From contig NC_134398.1 of the NCBI RefSeq assembly GCF_050003625.1, positions 98,249,479 to 98,313,478 on the forward strand: a stretch of 64,000 nt of DNA, in the 5' to 3' direction. The stretch's first letter is position 1. Every line of letters starts with the position of its first letter. The DNA is from Haematobia irritans (lineage: Eukaryota > Arthropoda > Insecta > Diptera > Muscidae). The position numbers and the translations under genes were made by a program. Positions 1 through 11,300 of this stretch are shown here, piece by piece. The notes under the pieces are model-generated. The model saw only the letters and a program-made list of their open reading frames with translations. It was not told where the DNA came from and made no database searches.

Positions 1-1
1 G

Positions 2-1044
2 AAATGTTTTAAGTGCAACGAAGAAGTGTGTGAACACTTATATATAACAAAATCATTTAAAAACTGTTCATTTTCTTAAAAGTGATCATAATTTTATTTG
101 TTGTGAACAAATTTATCGAAGTTCTGCAACCTTCCAAAGACATTTCAAGAAAAAACACAATAATATATGCGTGGATGGAAAAAATGAAACTAATGAAATA
201 ATTGTACGAGGCGAGAGTACCAATTATGGACAAGATTGTGGGAATGCCGACGACGCAGAAAATATTTTTAACAAACATGAAGTAGATTTAGATTGTGAAA
301 TGAACCAATTATTCAAGTCCTTTTTAAACTTCCGTTTAACCATGTACTCAAAGCCAAACTTTTCACGTAAAGATGTAAGTTTCATCACCAAAAATTTTAA
401 AGATTTAATGTTTACACCCATAATGAATGTGGCAAATGTCTTTGGAAGTGTGCTAAACGACAATTTATTGTCAAAACTGTTTATGATTATGTCGAATTGT
501 CTTAAATTTTTAGATAAACTTAATACGGAGTTTCAACTTGTCAAGCATTTAAAAAGCGCTAGTCTTGCATCAAATTTAAAGGAAACTATTGTCGAAAAAG
601 AAGGGAATTTTTCACACCGTAAAGGTAAGTTGGAGCATATTAAAATTTTTACAAAATTATATATAATATAATATAAAATTTTGACAAAATTTTCTATAAT
701 ATAAAATTTTTACAAAATTTTCTATAGAAATAAAATTTTGACAAAATTTTCTATAAAAATAAAATTTTGACAAAATTTTATCTGCAAATGTTATGGGATT
801 CACATTACTTATTGTTTCCAACAGGAAGGTACATGAAAAAACTACGGCAGGAACGTCTGAAGTGCGTCGATATACCATAAACGATTCCCAGTTCTCTTTT
901 ATTCAGTTCGGGAACACAAAACAAGAACTTCTTGTTCATGTCGAATTTTTGAAAAACAAGATGGAAGATATTCAACCCTTTATTCTGGCCATTGGAACAT
1001 TGATGGAGTTTTCTGAGTTATTTATACATACTATACCTGGATGA
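2..1044 (+). pseudogene. C2H2 zinc-finger protein fragment, 5' end off the window, probably decayed
   Basis: The window opens in a coding-like stretch. Codons from base 2 give a C-x2-C knuckle (KCFKCNEEVC). After an apparent one-base shift near base 47 the open frame gives a C2H2-like finger, with cysteines near 93-98 and a histidine pair in RHFKKKH near 147-160. It then runs through about 150 residues (171-624) rich in Leu, Phe, Lys and Asn. A strong donor (AAAG/GTAAGT at 625) and acceptor (TTTCCAACAG/ at 824) bound a 200-bp intron. The longest exon-2 frame, ending at 1044, is out of phase with exon 1; the in-phase frame stops after about 17 codons. The pattern of short fingers followed by an alpha-helical region resembles a dispersed insect C2H2 family, but I cannot name it. 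The frameshift and phase conflict suggest a pseudogene; an assembly error or missed exon is possible. It is the only coding sequence here not clearly from a mobile element. Confidence 0.4.
656..790. repeat. Minisatellite of a self-complementary ~28-bp unit, inside the intron
   Basis: About four imperfect units built from TTTCTATAGAAA, AAATTTTGACAAAATTTT and spacers. TTTCTATAGAAA is its own reverse complement. The same unit recurs near 2395-2580, 30060-30170, 30650-31200, 31910-32560, 57730-58130 and 59960-60240, usually beside or inside other repeats. Confidence 0.75.
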
Positions 1045-1530
1045 AATATTAATTTCATTCAAAAGTTTTATGTACATTTCCTTTTATATAGTTCTTCATC
1101 AGATTTATTATAGCATTTTGATTTCAAATGAAACTTTTCAAATCAAATGAAACCTTTTTAAAATCAAATGAATTCTTTTCCAAATCAAACGAAACCTTTT
1201 TTAAATTTTTAAAAGGTTTTATATGTTTTGGAAAATGCTTCATTTGATTTGAAAAAGAATTCAATTGTTTTGAAAAATGTCTCATTTCAAATGTAAAAGA
1301 TTTCATTTGAAGTTCAAATGCTATATATAACAGCCATATATAATTTGAATGAAATAAGTTTTAGTTATTGACTACATTTATCTTTTCCTTTTTTAATAAA
1401 ATGATACAGACTAATTATGTTCTTTTTTTATAAGCTGGCTAATTAAAAAAGTAAGTACTTAATTAAACTGTTTTGCACATTTTACAAATTAATTGCATAT
1501 AAAGTATGCACAAATTTCTTAAAGAGTATG
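1045..1530. other. AT-rich spacer with scattered CAAATGAAA motifs, no gene seen
   Basis: No ORF with recognisable content. Bases 1125-1310 hold repeated forms of CAAATGAAAC and its complement GTTTCATTTG on both strands, giving weak hairpin potential. It leads into the 22-bp array to the right. Confidence 0.5.
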
Positions 1531-1862
1531 AAATAATTTCATAAGAAGTACGAAACAGTTTCATAAAAAGTATGAAACAATTTCATAAAAAGAATGAAAC
1601 TTTTTCGTAAAAAGTACGAAATTGTTTCATAAAAAGTACGAAACTTTTTCATAAAAAGTACGAAAATTTTTCATAAAAAGTACGAAACCTTTTCATAAAA
1701 AGTACGAAGTTGTTTCATAAAAAGTACGAAACTTTTTCATAAAAAGTACGAAACTTTTTCATAAAAAGTACGAAACTTTTTCATAAAAAGTACGAAGTTG
1801 TTTCATAAAAAGTACGAAACATTTTCATAAAAAGTACGAAGTTGTTTCTTACAAACTACGAA
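1531..1862. repeat. 22-bp tandem array (CATAAAAAGTACGAAA type), about 15 units
   Basis: Units have the form CATAAAAAGTACGAAAC followed by TTTTT, or CATAAAAAGTACGAAG followed by TTGTTT; both are 22 bp. Early units carry TATGAAAC in place of TACGAAAC. Each unit is partly self-complementary, so single strands could fold. The regular 22-bp register argues for slippage or unequal crossing-over rather than random AT content. Confidence 0.85.
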
Positions 1863-1874
1863 AAATTTGTAAGA

Positions 1875-1993
1875 ATATTCTTCGTAAAAAGAACGAAATA
1901 TTTCGTACTTTTAATGAAAAGTTTCTTTGGTTGTAAAACAATGACAAACTTCGTACTTTTAACGAAATTTTTCGTTCTTTTTACGAAGAAAAT
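1875..1993. repeat. Inverted repeat (hairpin) at the right edge of the 22-bp array
   Basis: TTCTTCGTAAAAAGAACG around 1880-1910 pairs almost perfectly with its complement around 1962-1990, leaving a ~50-bp loop made of the same CGAAATTT/AAGTACGAA vocabulary. Beyond it (2000-2204) I see only a G-run and no feature. Confidence 0.7.
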
Positions 1994-2283
1994 TCTTTCG
2001 GTGAGGCCGTATTCAGGGGGGGGGCCGTTTTTGTTCTCACACCACAAATTTCATTTTTCGAAAATGTATTTCTGCTTTTTATGTGTGTTTGTTGTTCTTT
2101 TTGTGAACATGACTCGCTTTGTTTGGCCATAGCAACAACAACGAATCAGCCAAACACACATGTGTAAATGAAATGGCGCAAAACCTGCGAAAAGAACCTG
2201 CCTAATTCAGCGATGGAAGCAATAAAGAGATTTTTCCAAACGTGCATATTCTTTTAAAAATTTTGGTCACTTTGCCAGTTACT

Positions 2284-2928
2284 CAGGGATGGAAAATACA
2301 ATTTTTAAGAAAGTACAAAAAAGGTATTTTTTGAGCGGAAAGGTACTTTTTACTAAATTTTAACAAAAATTTCACTGGAAGATTATTGTCAAGAGACTGA
2401 ATTTTAATGAAAATAAAATTTTGACAAAATTTTCTATAGAAATAAAATTTTGACAAAATTTTCTATAGAAATAAAATTTTTACAAAATTTTCAATTGAAA
2501 TAAAATTTGGACAAAATTTTTTATAAAAATAAAATTTTGCAAAAATTCTATATAGAAATAAAATGTTGACAACTATTTCTACCGAAATAAAAAATCGATA
2601 ATATAGAATCGCATTCTTTTTTCGACTAAAACTTTCTTGAAGTTCAATAAAATCCTGTTTTTGACTATGTCTTTTATAAAATCGAGATTTTCTTCCCACA
2701 TGAACATGTCTGTTTTGCCATATTTGTAAAAGTCTATTAGCAAATAAGGTTGATAAAGACTTTCTCGAAATATTAAAATATTTTGTCAATGCTATTGTAC
2801 CATAAATCTGATATCGACTCAAAAATGTCTACACAAAAGGTACTAAAACATTTGCGGGGGTACTACGGTACTGACCGGGGTGAAAAAGGTTTGAAAAAAG
2901 TACTATAGTACTGCATTTTCCATCCCTG
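2284..2928. mobile_element. Non-autonomous hAT element (645 bp), 8-bp TSD CAGTTACT
   Basis: Ends are CAGGGATGGAAAATACA and the complement of CAGGGATGGAAAATGCA, a 17-bp inverted repeat with one mismatch of the hAT CAGGG type. The target copy CAGTTACT is at 2276-2283 and again at 2929-2936. There is no transposase ORF. The interior has the AAATTTTGACAAAATTTT minisatellite (2395-2580). It sits inside a hAT transposase fragment and restores its frame when removed. Confidence 0.93.
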
Positions 2929-2994
2929 CAGTTACTACGTGCTCATCCGAACGTTCATTTTCAACAATGAAGAGATTAAAGACGTATCTTAGAA

Positions 2995-3903
2995 CAGTGT
3001 TGCCAATTTGGTGCTTTTAGCACCAAATTTAGTGCTTTTTGATTTCTAAAAAGCACCAAATTGCCTTTTTGGTGCCTTTTCAAAAAAAGCACCAACTTGG
3101 TGCTTTCTGGCATTTTCATTTAGGGCTTTTGGTGCTTTTTTTATTTTGAACAGTATTAAGTTTAATTGATACAAAAATTTTGATTAGTCTTTCAAGAGCC
3201 GAAAAAACTCAAATTTATTGCCAAATATAGAATTTGATTGTTATGAAGTTGGTATTGATTATTTTTTAATTAATATTGTTATTTAGGGTATTCTGTAGGA
3301 AAGTCGAGCGATGAGTGTCGAATTTTTGAATTTGGTAAAGATGTCATTAAAAACGTTTGTATTAGATTCAGAAAAGCACGCACAACTGAAATAAGCAATA
3401 GACTCCTTCCATATATTAATATTTTGAAAGTTGAAAAACATCACTGATCAAAATGAATTGGACGAAAGCATTAAAACTAATCCAAGTATATACTTAAATA
3501 GCGGTTCATAATGGTGAGTACTAAGTTCGAGTTTTGCCGCTAATGTGAAAACTATATCAGTAAACAAGGCATAAAATTATGCATATTTGCTGCAAATTTT
3601 ATTAGAACTTGATGGGGAATAGCGAAAAGCAAATTTTCACAAAGTTTGTATTCCTTAAAATGAATTACTTAAGAAAAGTAATTATGAAAAATGGTAATTT
3701 TAGCAGCTAAACTCGATCTTAATACCCACGTTAACTTCTTAAAATTCAATTCACAAAAGTTGTATAATACATCTTCGGAAGTTTTTTTTTTTTTTTTTTT
3801 TTTTAGTAGTGCGTTTAATTTTCGATTTTGTGGTGGAAGGTGGTATGTTAGAATTTATAATATATTTTTGGTGCTTTTTGGCCTTGGGGAGTTGGCAACA
3901 CTG
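2995..3903. mobile_element. Second non-autonomous hAT element (909 bp), 8-bp TSD TCTTAGAA
   Basis: Terminal inverted repeat CAGTGTTGCCAA at both ends; target copies TCTTAGAA at 2987-2994 and 3904-3911. The left part is full of GCACCAAA and its complement TTTGGTGC, giving several short hairpins (3018-3140). Bases about 3515-3740 hold a nested inverted-repeat unit beginning TGAGTACTAAGTTCGAG and ending near GCTAAACTCGA, related to the small element at 42566-42780. No coding capacity. Confidence 0.92.
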
Positions 3904-4040
3904 TCTTAGAAATTCGACTAGCGAGAGTAGACTCAAAGGATTGGTATTAATGTCGGTTCATCGCCGAATAAATGTGCCGACTGAAGAAGTCATTGATTTA
4001 TTTGCTGCCCAAAAAGCCCGTCGGCTCAATTTAATATTAT

Positions 4041-5254
4041 AACAAGTATATACAGCACTAAGTTCGGCCGGGCCGAATCCTTAATACCCACCACCATGAA
4101 CCAAATATTAGGGTTACCTTTGAAACTTCAGGAAGGCTTGAGGACTTGAGGATATTCCCGAAGATAAATTTAAAGATTTCACCTATGAGGACTATATCAG
4201 ATTCTTGATTTATAAGAACCATTTTTGTTTGAGTTTTAGAGGAATCATTAACATCTCTTGTAAGTGTGCAAGAAAATTATAAAATAAAGTCTTGATTTGA
4301 AATCTTAAATCTGTAGAAGTAAAATCTGGAAATTTTACATTGAGTTTCAAGCAATTTTCATGATCAGTGCGCCTTCTACACCCTCAAGAAGTGAAGTCGG
4401 TCTATATGGAGGCATTACCAAATGGATCGATATAAACTTAATCCGATACACGTTTTTGTGAGCCTAAAATACCAGAATATTTACAATTTCAGGCAAATCA
4501 GATAAAAACTACGGTTTCTAGAAAACCAAGGAGTTAAATCGGGAGATCGTTCTTATGGGGACTATACTAAAATATGGACCGATACTCACCATTTACGGCA
4601 CACCTCTTTATGGTCCTAAAATACCTCTAGATTTCCAATTTCAGACAAATTGGATAAAAAATACTATAAGCCCAAGACCCCAAATCGGGTGGTCGTTTTA
4701 TATGGGGACCATACCAAAACATGGACCGATATTCCCAATTTTTGGCACACGTATTTGTGGTCCTACAATACCTCTAGATTTCTAATTTCAGGTAAATTGA
4801 ATAAAAACTGCGGTTTCTATAAGCCCAAGAAGTAAAATCGGGAGATCGATCTATATGGGGGCTATACCAAAACATGGACCGATAATCAACATTTTTGGCA
4901 CACCTCTTTATGGTCATAAAATACCTCTAGGTTTAAAATTTCAGGCAAATTGGATAAAAACTACGATTTCTATAAGCCCAAGACCCCAAATCGGGAGGTC
5001 GGTTTATATGAACTTGACCTGCCTGCAGACAAAAGACGAGTTTGTGCGAAATTTCAGTACGATTGCTTCATTATTGAAGACTGTAGCGTGATTACAACAG
5101 ACAGACAGACGGACATCGTTATATCGTCTTAGAATTTCTCCCTGATCAAGAATATATACATTATATAGTCGCAAATTGATATTTCGATGTGTTACAAACG
5201 GAATGACAAACTTATTATACCCCCGTCACCATTCTATGGTGGTGGGTATAAAAA
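4041..5254 (+). repeat. Palindrome repeat D1 (TTCGGCCGGGCCGAA family)
   Basis: Starts AACAAGTATATACAGC and carries TTCGGCCGGGCCGAA, then the arm ATACCCACCACCATG (4084-4098). It ends with the complementary arm ATGGTGGTGGGTAT (5236-5249) followed by AAAAA. The interior is a degenerate array of units of the form GGTCTATATGGGGAC..TATACCAAAACATGGACCGATA..CACCATTT..GGCACACC. Short ORFs across it are by-products of this array. No transposase, no clear TSD. Its left end abuts the stop codon of the hAT fragment. Confidence 0.8.
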
Positions 5255-5672
5255 TATTGTATACATACCTATGCATAAATAAAATTTTCTACACATGAGA
5301 TTATATGAATATTTTTTTTTAAGTTGTCTGGATGAGGCGTTGTTTTCAATGAAGGCACATGTGTTTTTGTTGTTGTAGGAATGTTTTGGTTTTGCTTGGT
5401 TTTGTTTGGCATGCTTCAGTTGTATAGTTGGCGTTGGCGTGGGCTGTTGCATCTTTTTAGCACGTATGTAACAAAGGGAATATTTTGGTTTTTTGAGACA
5501 TATATTGGTGTTTGTTTATTAAAACTTTTAAATGTAGGTTAGGTTAGGTTAAAGTGGCAGCCCGATTAAGATTCAGGCTCACTTAGACTATTCAGTCCAT
5601 TGTGATACCACATTAACTAAAAGTACCTATTACATATGGGCACTTCTAGTTTTAACCGCTGAACCTTCTTGA

Positions 5673-7007
5673 TTATTTTTCTTTGTTGAACCAACCAGAT
5701 TGTTCCAAAAACATTAGCAGACTGCTTAAGTTAACGTTTTCCAGATCCGCCAGTAATCTGAAGCTATATGCTCCTAAAAGTTGCTTGCGCTTTACACAAA
5801 ATGCAGGACACTCACACAAGAGGTGTTTAATTGATTCTTTTTCCTCCGCATCATGACAGCTCATACAATAGTCATTATACTTCGCGCCAATAGTTTTTGC
5901 AAAATCTCCTATCAGGCAGCGACCCGTTATAGCAGATATCAGGAGTGATATCTGACGTCTCGAGAACATTAGCATATCTAGTGTGCGGTTTAAGTTGAAA
6001 TGGGGCCATATTTGCTTGGTGTCGTTACAACCCTTGCAATTCTCCCATCGAACATTTGCCATCATAACAGCCTTCTCACGCAGCATGAGCTTGCAGGTAG
6101 CTAGGGGCATACCAACAAATTCTAGTTCCCCTGGAATATGTAAGGTAGTCCCTAGCCTTGCCAACTCATCGGCTTCGCAGTTCCCCGGTATGTTCCTATG
6201 GCCAGGCACCCATATTAGGTGAATATTGTACTGCTCAGCCATCTCATTGAGAGATTTGCGGCAATCGATGGCCGTTTTCGAGTTGAGGAACACAGAGTCC
6301 AAGGATTTTATTGCAGGTTGACTGTCTGAGTATATATTAATGCCCACATTTTTTGGAACATTACTTCTCAGCCAATTCGCCACCTCTCTTATTGCTAATA
6401 TTTCAGCCTGAAAAACACTACAGTGATTAGGTAATCTTTTCGCTATTCGAAGTTCCAAATCATTAGAATATACTCCGAAACCCACTTGTCCATCCAATTT
6501 GGAGCCATCAGTGTAGAAATCTATATATTCTTTATTACCCGGGGTCTGTGTGCACCACGCCTCACTGTTGGGGATTAGAGTCTCAAACTTTTTGTCGAAA
6601 AGTGGACTCGCCAAAGTGTAATCCACTACGTTAGGCACATCTGACATTGTTTTGAGGACAGAACTGTGACCGTAACCTTTTTCCAACCATAGCGATAGCT
6701 CGCGCAACCGCACAGCCGTTGTTGCAGCTGACTGTTTGGCCAAAATGTCTAAAGGCAATAGATGCAGCATGACATTAAGGGAATTTGTTCCTGTCTTGCT
6801 GAATGCGCCTGAAATACACAAACACGCCATACGCTGAACTTTATCTAAACCAGTCGGTTTCTGAAGTGCCGGCCACCAGACTACAACACCATATAGCATT
6901 ATAGGTCTAACCACTGCCGTGTATAGCCAATGCACAATTTTTGGTTTTAGTCCCCACTTTTTTCCTATTGCCTTTTTGCACGAGTACAAAGCTACACGAG
7001 TACAAAG
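5673..7007 (-). pseudogene. LINE ORF2 3' part: thumb, RNase H and C-terminal zinc knuckle
   Basis: This is the C-terminal ~440 codons of ORF2 of the older minus-strand LINE, open to the stop at 5673. It has the RNase H acidic residues (FYTDGS, QAEILAIREV, IYSDSQPAIK, WVPGHRN..EADE) and the C-terminal cysteine-histidine motif CMSCHDAEEKESIKHLLCEC. It differs from the younger copy at only a few residues, such as LEKGYGHSS for SEKGYGHSS. It is separated from its own EN-RT half by the nested LINE, so it is not expected to be translated. At 6985-7010 a 16-bp stretch (CGAGTACAAAGCTACA) is tandemly duplicated next to the insertion point. Confidence 0.9.
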
Positions 7008-7124
7008 CTACAGTTGTTCCTATTCAACCGTCGAACGGAACGGACGTGTTTTTTCAATAGCGGATAAACTCATAGTAATAGGTACCTACTACGAATTTCA
7101 AGCGTGGTGGGATATTAAGCCACC

Positions 7125-8351
7125 ATGCAGCGAAATTCCAAGTCATCCACTGGGTTGCTAACTTCAGGGCCCAGTGGACGGGTATCGACTGGAGTTATAA
7201 ATCTGGGCAATGACCAAGAGTTAGGCCCAATTAGTCGACCTGTAGACGGGTCGACAGGTGGCGACACACTGACAAGTCGAACTTTTTCTAAGGTAACGAC
7301 ATCAAAAGGAGGTAATCCCTCACGAAAGAGATTCAAGGAACGCAGAAATGCTTTGTTTATCCTAAAGAAGTTAGGATCAGTCGACCCAAGCACGTTGTCG
7401 GCTAAACAAAGCGATTCCTTAAAATGGGCTCAAGGAATTCTTGAGACTGGAAAAAGGGAACGATCGCCGGATGAGCTGCCATCCTCCAAAAGGGATCAAA
7501 GATCGTTTGCCTCAGTTGCTAAAGATAGCCTTGTGATGGCTATCATTAATAAAGGAGCATTGGACGGTATGGTTCCAAAGCAAAAATGGGGGGAAATTGA
7601 GAATGCTCTATCTGTCGTCTACTCACAGGTACTGGAAAAGTTTCCCGGCCCAGATCCTCGACACCAAGAGGCTGGTTGGTATCAAGGACGATTTAAGCTA
7701 GTCGCATTTGAGGACCAGAGGTCTATAGAATGTTTTAAAGCTGCTCTGATACTAATTGGTGAAGTTTGGGAAGGAGCTGCTCTAGAGTTAGTCGAGAAGA
7801 AAGACATACCGGCTAGACCTAGAGCACATGCCTGGATACCTGCAAACCCTTCTGACCCTGAATCTATTTTAAATAGACTGAAACGATGCAATCCAGATCT
7901 TCCAACAGCTGATTGGAAGGTTGGCCGTTTGGATGAAGTGGATGGACCAAGACGGCATGCAGTGTTTATATTGAACACTCAGTCTTTGCCACATCTGGCA
8001 AAGTCCCAGGGCCGTGTATGTTATGGCTTTCATTATATCCAAATGAAGGTGTATAAAAACGATCAGCTAAAGGATTCAGAAATGGACAAGCCTCTGTCTG
8101 AATCAGAAGTAAGCGGATCCTCTTGCGAAGTCGAGGGAGATACCAAAGTTGAAGACATGGATAGATACCGTATGCGTGAGGAGGCTTCTATTGCCTCAGA
8201 ACTCACCAAAGTCGAACCTATGGTTATTGCGAGAGTCACCGATATCTCTGAAGAGGACATTCTTGATGACTCGATCGAAGCGGCTGATGTGACGGTTGTT
8301 GAAAATCTCGATGGTCCTACGGATCCTCCAGATAAATCTTCATCATTGTAA
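7125..8351 (+). CDS. LINE ORF1 protein (408 aa), RNA-binding type
   Basis: ORF1 of the intact LINE, starting at ATG 7125 in a good context (CACCATG). Residues 1-110 are rich in Ser, Gly and Lys/Arg with basic stretches. Residues about 175-320 (GWYQGRFKLVAF..WEGAALELV..PRAHAWIP) look like the DUF4780-type fold found in ORF1 of LOA-like LINEs. The C-terminal 80 residues are acidic (EEDILDDSIE). No CCHC knuckle is visible, unlike ORF1 of jockey or I. ORF1 proteins bind the element RNA and form the ribonucleoprotein with ORF2; that role is inferred from the family. The ORF2 start lies inside its last 14 codons in another frame. The older copy encodes a 406-residue version lacking a three-residue SDP segment. 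Confidence 0.85.
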   Translation: MQRNSKSSTGLLTSGPSGRVSTGVINLGNDQELGPISRPVDGSTGGDTLTSRTFSKVTTSKGGNPSRKRFKERRNALFILKKLGSVDPSTLSAKQSDSLKWAQGILETGKRERSPDELPSSKRDQRSFASVAKDSLVMAIINKGALDGMVPKQKWGEIENALSVVYSQVLEKFPGPDPRHQEAGWYQGRFKLVAFEDQRSIECFKAALILIGEVWEGAALELVEKKDIPARPRAHAWIPANPSDPESILNRLKRCNPDLPTADWKVGRLDEVDGPRRHAVFILNTQSLPHLAKSQGRVCYGFHYIQMKVYKNDQLKDSEMDKPLSESEVSGSSCEVEGDTKVEDMDRYRMREEASIASELTKVEPMVIARVTDISEEDILDDSIEAADVTVVENLDGPTDPPDKSSSL

Positions 8352-11300
8352 GGCTGCATGTGCTGCCTTAAAAGTTCTCCTGATGAAAGGGGACATAGAT
8401 ATAGTTCTTATTCAAGAACCATATGTGTACAAAAACAAAATATGTGAATTAAGTACTCCGGGGTTCAAACTATTGCAGTATACTGGTAATGATGTAAATC
8501 GAGCCTGTATAATTGCTAAAAACGAGCTCAATTTGTTTCTGCTTCCCTCAATGTGCAATACAGACACTGTCGTTGCAAGTTTAGAAATAGCCAAATGCAA
8601 ATATTGGGTATCTTCGGTCTACATGGGACATGACAGGGAGATGCCTCCATATGCCGTTAAGACCTTAGTGGAGGAGTCACTGAAAACAAAGGCGAAACTC
8701 ATTATGGGATGCGATGCGAATGCACATCATAGTATATGGGGAAGTAGTGATACTAATGCAAGGGGAGAGTCGCTAATAGAGTTTATTTTGCGTACTAATC
8801 TGGTAGTTTGCAACAAGGGAGATGTCCCAACCTTTGTCACTAAAAACAGGCAAGAGGTTTTGGACATCACCTTGGCCTCGCAAGAACTAAATGAAATGAT
8901 ATCTGAGTGGCAGGTTTTAAGTGAACACAGCTTCTCAGATCATCGCTACATCAGTTTCAAATTTGATGTTCATATCACCAAGATCATATTTCCGCCAAAT
9001 GTTAGGAAAGCTGACTGGAATAGGTATAGGGAATCGTTCAATATGATGATACCGGAAATAACAGAGACAAATATGAGAAATGTGCAAGATATCGAACACG
9101 CAGTGGAGCGGATTACTAAGGCCTTCAACATCTCACTGAAAGCTGCATGCCCTAGAGGAAAGCCAAGGGGGAAACATCGACCACCATGGTGGTCTACGGA
9201 ATTAAGTAATATGAGGAAATCCTGCAGGAAGCTCTTTAACAAGGCAAAGTCCACCAGAGCCCCTGAGGACTGGGACGCTTACAAGAAGAATCTGAGAGGA
9301 TACAAGCGAGAACTGAGAAAGGCTCAGCATAACTCTTGGAATGCTTACTGCAGCAGTATTGAGAATACGTCCGAGGCTTCCAGACTACGGAAGGTTCTAG
9401 CATCCACCAACTCCGCTCCAGGTTTCATTAAAACATCGGAGGGCAATTGGACAACGTCCAGTAAGGAGACGCTGGAGGTACTATTGGACACACATTTTCC
9501 TGGAAATCAGACGGTTGAACCATGTACTGGCGGTGCCACAGTTGCTCAGCGGTCGTTTCCTGTCGAGGAAATTGTATCGGAAACTAGAATAAGATGGGCG
9601 CTAAATAGCTTTGGACCATTCAAATCCCCTGGACCTGATGGAATTACTCCGGCGGAGTTACAAGCTGTAACTGACAAAATTATCCCCTGGTTGTCGGTGA
9701 TATATAAAGGATGTATCAACTTATCATATATCCCAGGAAAGTGGAGGGAAACAAAAGTCGTTTTCATACCTAAAGCGGGAAAAGCCTCTCACTCGAGGGC
9801 GAAGGATTTCCGACCAATCAGCTTATCCTCATTCCTACTTAAGACTCTGGAGAGGATGATAGATATTTATCTTAGAACTAGCATCGATTCAAGTTTGTTC
9901 TCGAAACGACAGCATGCATACTCGAAGGGCAGGTCTACTGAGACCGCACTACATGAACTAGTCAGCTTTATTGAAAGCTCACTATCTGTCAAAGAATACA
10001 CAATCGTGGCGTTTCTAGACATCGAAGGGGCGTTCAATAATGTCCATCCGAGCTCGATATTAAATGGACTGACAACTCTGAATGTTGATCCATGTATACT
10101 CAGGCTGTTAGACGAACTGCTAATGAAGAGACGTATTTCAGCCACACTAGGACAAGCAAACATACAAAGGTATGTGAACAGAGGCACTCCCCAAGGAGGA
10201 GTCCTATCACCTCTTCTTTGGAATGTTGCTATAAATAGCCTTCTGGTTACTCTAGAAAAAGAAAGGATAAAAGTGGTGGCATACGCAGATGATGTGGCTC
10301 TGGCAGTCAGGGGAAAATTCCCATCCACAATCAGAGATATTATTCAGAGGGCCCTCCGGATGACTGAGAAATGGGCGAAAGACAATGGTCTTGGGGTAAA
10401 TCCTGCAAAGACAGAATTAGTCATGTACTGCAACGATCGCAAAACTCCCACGGTTAGGCCTATTTCCTTAGGGGGTATTGAAATTCCCTTTGGTGAATGT
10501 GCAAAATACCTTGGCGTTATTTTGGACAGGAAGCTGAACTTTAAGCTTAATATTGAAGAAAGGGCGAGAAAGGCAACTGTAGCTTTGTACTCGTGCAAAA
10601 AGGCAATAGGAAAAAAGTGGGGACTGAAACCAAAAATTGTGCATTGGCTATACACGGCAGTGGTTAGACCTATAATGCTATATGGTGTTGTAGTCTGGTG
10701 GCCGGCACTTCAGAAACCGACTTGTTTAGATAAAGTTCAGCGTATGGCGTGTTTGTGTATTTCAGGCGCATTCAGCAAGACAGGAACAAATTCCCTTAAT
10801 GTCGTGCTGCATCTATTGCCTTTAGACATTTTGGCCAAACAGTCAGCTGCAACAACGGCTGTGCGGTTGCGCGAACTATCGCTGTGGTCGGAAAAAGGTT
10901 ACGGTCACAGTTCTGTCCTCAAAACAATGCCAGATGTGCCTAACGTAGTGGATTACACTTTGGCGAGTCCACTTTTCGACAAAAAGTTTGAGACTCTAAT
11001 CCCCAACAGTGAGGCGTGGTGCACACAGACCCCGGGGAATAAAGAATATATAGATTTCTACACTGATGGCTCCAAATTGGATGGACAAGTGGGGTTCGGA
11101 GTATATTCTAATGATCTGGAACTTCGAATAGCGAAAAGATTACCTAATCACTGTAGTGTTTTTCAGGCTGAAATATTAGCAATAAGAGAGGTGGCGAATT
11201 GGCTGAGAAGTAATGTTCCAAAAAATGTGGGCATTAATATATACTCAGACAGTCAACCTGCAATAAAATCCTTGGACTCTGTGTTCCTCAACTCGAAAAC

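Larger units (their letters stand above)
2205..4042 (+). pseudogene. hAT transposase C-terminal (dimerisation) fragment, split by two hAT MITEs
   Basis: Three coding blocks (about 2207-2283, 2937-2994 and 3912-4042) read as one continuous frame once the two intervening elements and one copy of each target duplication are ignored. The middle block carries CSSERSFSTMKRLKTYLR, the hallmark of the hAT C-terminal dimerisation domain (hATC) of hobo/Ac/Tam3 transposases. The last block gives LVLMSVHRRI then VIDLFAAQKAR and ends at TAA 4040-4042. About 90 residues remain; the catalytic core and BED finger are missing, and upstream the frame hits a stop near 2205. In an intact element this domain mediates transposase dimerisation. 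The fragment cannot work alone. Both insertions leave 8-bp duplications, so they came after the coding sequence. Confidence 0.85.
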
